A DNA stretch of 64,000 nt, from positions 186,001 through 250,000 of the forward strand of contig CP134604.1 in assembly GCA_021555105.2 (NCBI GenBank). Direction: 5' to 3'. Position 1 is the first letter of the stretch. Each line of letters starts with the position of its first letter. Source of the stretch: Thalassospiraceae bacterium LMO-JJ14. GTDB taxonomy: Bacteria > Pseudomonadota > Alphaproteobacteria > Rhodospirillales > Casp-alpha2. Below are positions 60,580 through 64,000 of this stretch, in pieces. Made by a program: the position numbers and the translations under genes. The notes below the pieces were generated by a model. The model was not told the DNA's origin. It saw only the letters and a list, made by a program, of their open reading frames with translations, and made no database searches.

Positions 60580-63369
60580 GTGGCGGAACCTGATCGCGAG
60601 CACGTATTCCTGATCGATGGATCCGGCTTTATCTTCCGCGCCTATTTTGCCGGGATGGCGAACCGCCGCGGACAGATGACCCGTTCCGACGGCACCCCGA
60701 CCAATGCCGTCTACATCTACACCCGCATGATGCTGAAACTCATCGACGATACCGAGGCTGATTACGTCGCGGTCATTTTCGACAAGGCCCGCAAGACGTT
60801 CCGCAACGATATCTATCCCGAATACAAGGCGCACCGCCCCGACCCGCCGGAGGACCTGATCCCGCAATTCGCGCTGGTCCGCGAAGCCACGGAAGCGATG
60901 AACGTGCCCGCCGTGCAGATGGAAAACTACGAAGCCGACGACCTGATCGCGACCTATGCCGAACAGGCCGCCGAACAGGGCATGGACGTTACCATCGTTT
61001 CTTCCGACAAAGACCTGATGCAGTTGGTCAATGACCGGGTCACGCTGTGGGACGGCATGAAGGACAAGTCCATCGGCGCCGCCGAGGTGGTCGAGAAATT
61101 CGGCGTCGGGCCAGACAAGGTGATCGAGGTTCAGGCGCTGGCCGGCGACAGCACCGACAACGTGCCCGGCGTGCAGGGCATCGGCATCAAGACCGCAGCC
61201 GAACTGATCAACCAGTACGGCGATCTGGAAACGCTGCTGGCGAAAGCCGACGAAATCAAACAGCCGAAACGCCGCGAAAAACTGATCGAACAGGCCGATC
61301 TGGCACGCATTTCGAAACAGCTTGTGACGCTTAAAACCGATGTCCCCATCGACATTACCCTTGCCGACTTCAGAAAGCGCCAGCCCGATCCGGAAAAGCT
61401 GCTGGCGTTCCTGAAGGAACAGGAATTCAAGACCCTTGTCTCCTCGATCTCCGCCAAGCACGGAATCTCCGCCGACGACCCGGGGGTGCTGGAAGAGGAA
61501 AAACAGGCGCAGGACACCGAATACACGCTGGTCCAGAAGATCGATGACCTGAAGCCGTGGATAACCGCCGCCATGAAGGCCGGGATCGTCGCCGTCGACA
61601 CTGAAACGGACGCGCTATCCAGCATGCAGGCGGGGCTGGTCGGTGTCTCGCTCAGTATCGAGCCGGGCAAGGCCTGTTATATCCCGCTGGCACATGTCGG
61701 TGCCGGCGCGCAGGGCGCTTTCGATCTTGGCGACAGCGACGGCACGCACGAGGCCGATGCGCCGGAACAGATTCCCATGCGCGAAGCTCTCGACGCGCTG
61801 AAACCGCTCCTCGAAGACCCGTCTATCCTGAAAGTCGGCCAGAACATCAAGTACGACATGCAGGTGCTGGCGCGATACGGCATCGATGTCGGCCCGGTCG
61901 ACGACACGATGCTGCTGTCCTATGTGCTCGAAGGCGGCCTGCACGGTCACGGCATGGACGAACTTGCACTGCGGTTCCTGGAGATCGAAACCATCAAGTT
62001 CAAGGACGTGGCGGGCTCGGGCAAAAGCGCCATCAGCTTCGATAAGGTGCCACTGGATACCGCCGGCCCCTATGCCGCCGAGGATGCCGACGTGACGCTC
62101 AGGCTGCACCGGATGATGAAGCCGCGCCTGACCCGCGAACACATGGTCGGCGTCTATGAGCGCCTTGAGCGTCCGTTGATATACATTCTCGAGCGCATGG
62201 AGCGGACCGGCATCAAGGTCGATGCCCAGAAACTCAAGGCATTCTCCGCCGACTTCGAGAAACGCATGGGCGAGCTTGAAATCCATGCGCACAAGCTGGC
62301 AGGGCGCGAATTCAACGTCGGCTCGCCGAAGCAGGTCGGCGAAATCCTGTTCGATGAAATGTCGCTGGAAGGCGGCAAGAAGGGCAAGACCGGCGCCTAT
62401 TCGACCAGCGCCGATGTCCTTGAGGACCTCGTCATTCAGGGTCATGAACTGCCCAGGACGATCCTCGACTGGCGGCAACTGCAGAAGCTGAAAAGCACCT
62501 ACACCGACGCACTTGTCGAAACCATCAACCCCGATACGGGGCGCGTGCATACCTCGTTCAGCCAGGCCGTGACATCGACCGGGCGGTTGTCGTCGAACGA
62601 TCCGAACCTGCAGAACATTCCGATCCGGTCCGATGAAGGCCGGAAAATCCGCCAGGCCTTCATCGCCGACAAGGGCCATGTGCTGATGTCGGCCGACTAT
62701 TCGCAGATCGAACTCAGGCTGCTGGCCCACGTCGCCGATATCGATGTCCTGAAACAGGCCTTCGCGGACGGGCAGGATATCCATGCCATTACCGCGTCCC
62801 AGGTCTTCGGCGTGCCGATCGACGGCATGGACCCGATGGTCCGCCGCCAGGCCAAGGCCATCAACTTCGGCATCATCTACGGCATTTCCGGGTTCGGCCT
62901 GGCGCGCCAGCTCGGCATTCCCAGGGGCGAGGCGCAGCGCTACATCGATGCCTATTTCGAGCGTTATCCGGGCATCAAGGACTACATGGATAAGACCAAG
63001 CAACTGGCGCACGATCAGGGTTATGTCGAAACGCCGTTCGGGCGCAAATGCCATATGCGGGGCATCAATGAAAAGAACCAGGCACTCAGGGGCAACGCTG
63101 AACGCGCCGCCATCAACGCCCCGATTCAGGGCGGGGCGGCCGATATCATCAAGCTCGCCATGACCCGCGTACCGGCCGCTCTTGAAGACGCAAAGCTAAG
63201 CGCGCGCATGCTTTTGCAGGTGCACGATGAACTGATCTTCGAAGTGCCGGAAGGCGAAGTCGAAAAAACCCGCGCGCTGGTCAAGGACGTGATGGAAAGC
63301 GCCGCGCAACTCAACGTGCCGCTGGAAGTCGACATCGGCACCGGCGACAACTGGGACGAGGCGCACTAG
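60580..63369 (+). CDS. polA: DNA polymerase I
   Basis: PolA fills gaps and removes RNA primers during replication and repair. The 929-residue protein has all three domains. The 5'-3' nuclease (1-300) has LIDGSGFIFRAYFA, DYVAVIFD and LAGDSTDNVPGVQGIG. The 3'-5' proofreading domain (about 320-520) keeps DTETDALSSM and DDTMLLSYVL, so it is probably active. The polymerase domain (540-929) has motif A ADYSQIELR, motif B RRQAKAINFGIIYG and motif C QVHDELIFEV. It begins with a GTG and its TAG overlaps the stop codon of the convergent msrQ gene in CTAG. Confidence 0.97.
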   Translation: MAEPDREHVFLIDGSGFIFRAYFAGMANRRGQMTRSDGTPTNAVYIYTRMMLKLIDDTEADYVAVIFDKARKTFRNDIYPEYKAHRPDPPEDLIPQFALVREATEAMNVPAVQMENYEADDLIATYAEQAAEQGMDVTIVSSDKDLMQLVNDRVTLWDGMKDKSIGAAEVVEKFGVGPDKVIEVQALAGDSTDNVPGVQGIGIKTAAELINQYGDLETLLAKADEIKQPKRREKLIEQADLARISKQLVTLKTDVPIDITLADFRKRQPDPEKLLAFLKEQEFKTLVSSISAKHGISADDPGVLEEEKQAQDTEYTLVQKIDDLKPWITAAMKAGIVAVDTETDALSSMQAGLVGVSLSIEPGKACYIPLAHVGAGAQGAFDLGDSDGTHEADAPEQIPMREALDALKPLLEDPSILKVGQNIKYDMQVLARYGIDVGPVDDTMLLSYVLEGGLHGHGMDELALRFLEIETIKFKDVAGSGKSAISFDKVPLDTAGPYAAEDADVTLRLHRMMKPRLTREHMVGVYERLERPLIYILERMERTGIKVDAQKLKAFSADFEKRMGELEIHAHKLAGREFNVGSPKQVGEILFDEMSLEGGKKGKTGAYSTSADVLEDLVIQGHELPRTILDWRQLQKLKSTYTDALVETINPDTGRVHTSFSQAVTSTGRLSSNDPNLQNIPIRSDEGRKIRQAFIADKGHVLMSADYSQIELRLLAHVADIDVLKQAFADGQDIHAITASQVFGVPIDGMDPMVRRQAKAINFGIIYGISGFGLARQLGIPRGEAQRYIDAYFERYPGIKDYMDKTKQLAHDQGYVETPFGRKCHMRGINEKNQALRGNAERAAINAPIQGGAADIIKLAMTRVPAALEDAKLSARMLLQVHDELIFEVPEGEVEKTRALVKDVMESAAQLNVPLEVDIGTGDNWDEAH

Positions 63370-63974
63370 GCCGCGCGGAGCTTCCGCTTCAACGGCTCTA
63401 CGGCGCGCATCATCATCAGCGAAGCGAAGATCGCACCATAGACCAGCGGTTCATACTGCAAGCCCTTGCGCATCATGAAGAAATGCAGGCACGCCGCCGC
63501 ACCGGCGACATAGACGGCCTTGTGCAGTTTGTTCCAGTTCCTGCCGCCGATCCGCTTGATCCAGCCCTTGGTCGAGGTAACGGCAAGCGGGATCAGGCAC
63601 ACAAGCGCCAGCATGCCGACCGTGATGTACCAGCGCTTGACGATATCTTCCCAGATCGCCGTCCAATTGAAGAACTGGTCAAGCACGACATAGTTGGATA
63701 CATGCAGCACCACATAAAAGAACGCGAACAGACCTAGAAGCCGGCGCAGACGCACGACCTGCTTCCAGCCGCTGAGAATGCGCAGCGGCGTCACCGCAAG
63801 CCCGATCAGCAAGAAGCGGAGCGCCCAGTCACCGAGATAGCGGTTGATGAATTCGACCGGGTTCGCCGTCAGGCCACGGCCGCCGAGAAGGACCGCGTCG
63901 GCGACCAGCCAGCCGAGCCACGCCAGCGGTGCCAGACACAAAACCCAGACCGCAGGCTTGATGACCCAGACCAT
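63366..63974 (-). CDS. msrQ: Protein-methionine-sulfoxide reductase heme-binding subunit MsrQ
   Basis: MsrQ is the membrane heme protein that passes electrons from the quinone pool or a flavin to MsrP, repairing oxidised methionines in periplasmic proteins. The 202-residue protein has about six hydrophobic segments. Heme-ligand histidines are in VVLHVSNYVVLD, NWNKLHKAVYV and ACLHFFMM, with the family's YITVGMLALVCLIPLAVTS and RNWNKLHK. The ATG at 63974 is the last in frame within the window, but the frame remains open to the edge, so the true start may be further up. msrP is normally the upstream gene and would lie beyond 64,000. Confidence 0.9.
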   Translation of the reverse strand: MVWVIKPAVWVLCLAPLAWLGWLVADAVLLGGRGLTANPVEFINRYLGDWALRFLLIGLAVTPLRILSGWKQVVRLRRLLGLFAFFYVVLHVSNYVVLDQFFNWTAIWEDIVKRWYITVGMLALVCLIPLAVTSTKGWIKRIGGRNWNKLHKAVYVAGAAACLHFFMMRKGLQYEPLVYGAIFASLMMMRAVEPLKRKLRAA

Positions 63975-64000
63975 CGGATCGCGGCGCTTTGCATGTGCGC

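Overview
The window is about 64 kb of GC-rich chromosomal DNA from an alphaproteobacterium, most likely of the Rhodospirillales type. Supporting signs are the coaBC-dut pair, the ribF-ileS-lspA-DUF3035-M16-M16 order, an AstE/aspartoacylase-type gene, a tiny NDUFS6-like zinc-finger gene beside polA, MutL with the endonuclease motif, and families of GC-rich palindromic intergenic repeats. The species cannot be named from the sequence. No rRNA, tRNA, CRISPR array, complete insertion sequence or prophage was seen. Almost all of the DNA is coding, with many 4-base start/stop overlaps.

Layout: 0-5 kb holds a left-edge DUF6065 fragment, then a plus-strand run coaBC, dut, an Rrf2 regulator, cysK, a MoeB/ThiF E1-like enzyme and a DsrE-like protein (CoA and dUTP metabolism running into sulfur assimilation and transfer). 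5-10 kb is a minus-strand operon for a two-subunit 2-oxoacid:ferredoxin oxidoreductase (korAB), a ferredoxin-NADP reductase and a rhodanese. 10-20.4 kb is an envelope region: pmbA, a diacylglycerol-kinase-like gene divergent from a metallophosphoesterase plus glycosyltransferase pair, then the lipid A block msbA, a DUF374 acyltransferase, waaA, lpxK and an lpxL-like gene. 20-30 kb is mostly housekeeping (M23 peptidase, xseA, purD, DUF1244, DUF6352, tadA, rluB, rsmD, mutL). 30-40 kb carries pgi, a paired M16 peptidase set, a DUF3035 lipoprotein, lspA, ileS, ribF and a MaoC dehydratase.

40-47 kb is the most accessory-looking part: a second M23 peptidase, an orphan multi-PAS histidine kinase in visibly lower-GC DNA, a Rid-family protein lacking the RidA arginine, a GFA protein, fragments of a GGDEF and perhaps a DUF3047 gene, a free-standing integrase-like N-terminal domain, and a tartrate/D-malate dehydrogenase. 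47-51 kb has a DUF547 protein, an Lrp/AsnC regulator divergent from an orphan AceE/MdeB-type 2-oxoacid dehydrogenase E1, and an AlaX-type editing protein with an altered zinc site. 51-60 kb is a peptide/N-acyl-amino-acid uptake and hydrolysis locus: a five-gene dipeptide-type ABC transporter with an N-formylglutamate amidohydrolase, divergent from a LysR regulator and an AstE-like deacylase. The window ends with a zf-CHCC protein, polA and msrQ.

The most interesting proposals are (i) a phosphate-stress lipid-remodelling module (PlcP-like phospholipase, Agt-like glycosyltransferase, DagK-like kinase) with a Pho-box-like array in the shared promoter, (ii) the N-acyl amino acid/peptide locus with an AT-rich operator-like palindrome, and (iii) several families of mobile-looking palindromic repeats, one of which has become the 5' end of a peptidase reading frame.
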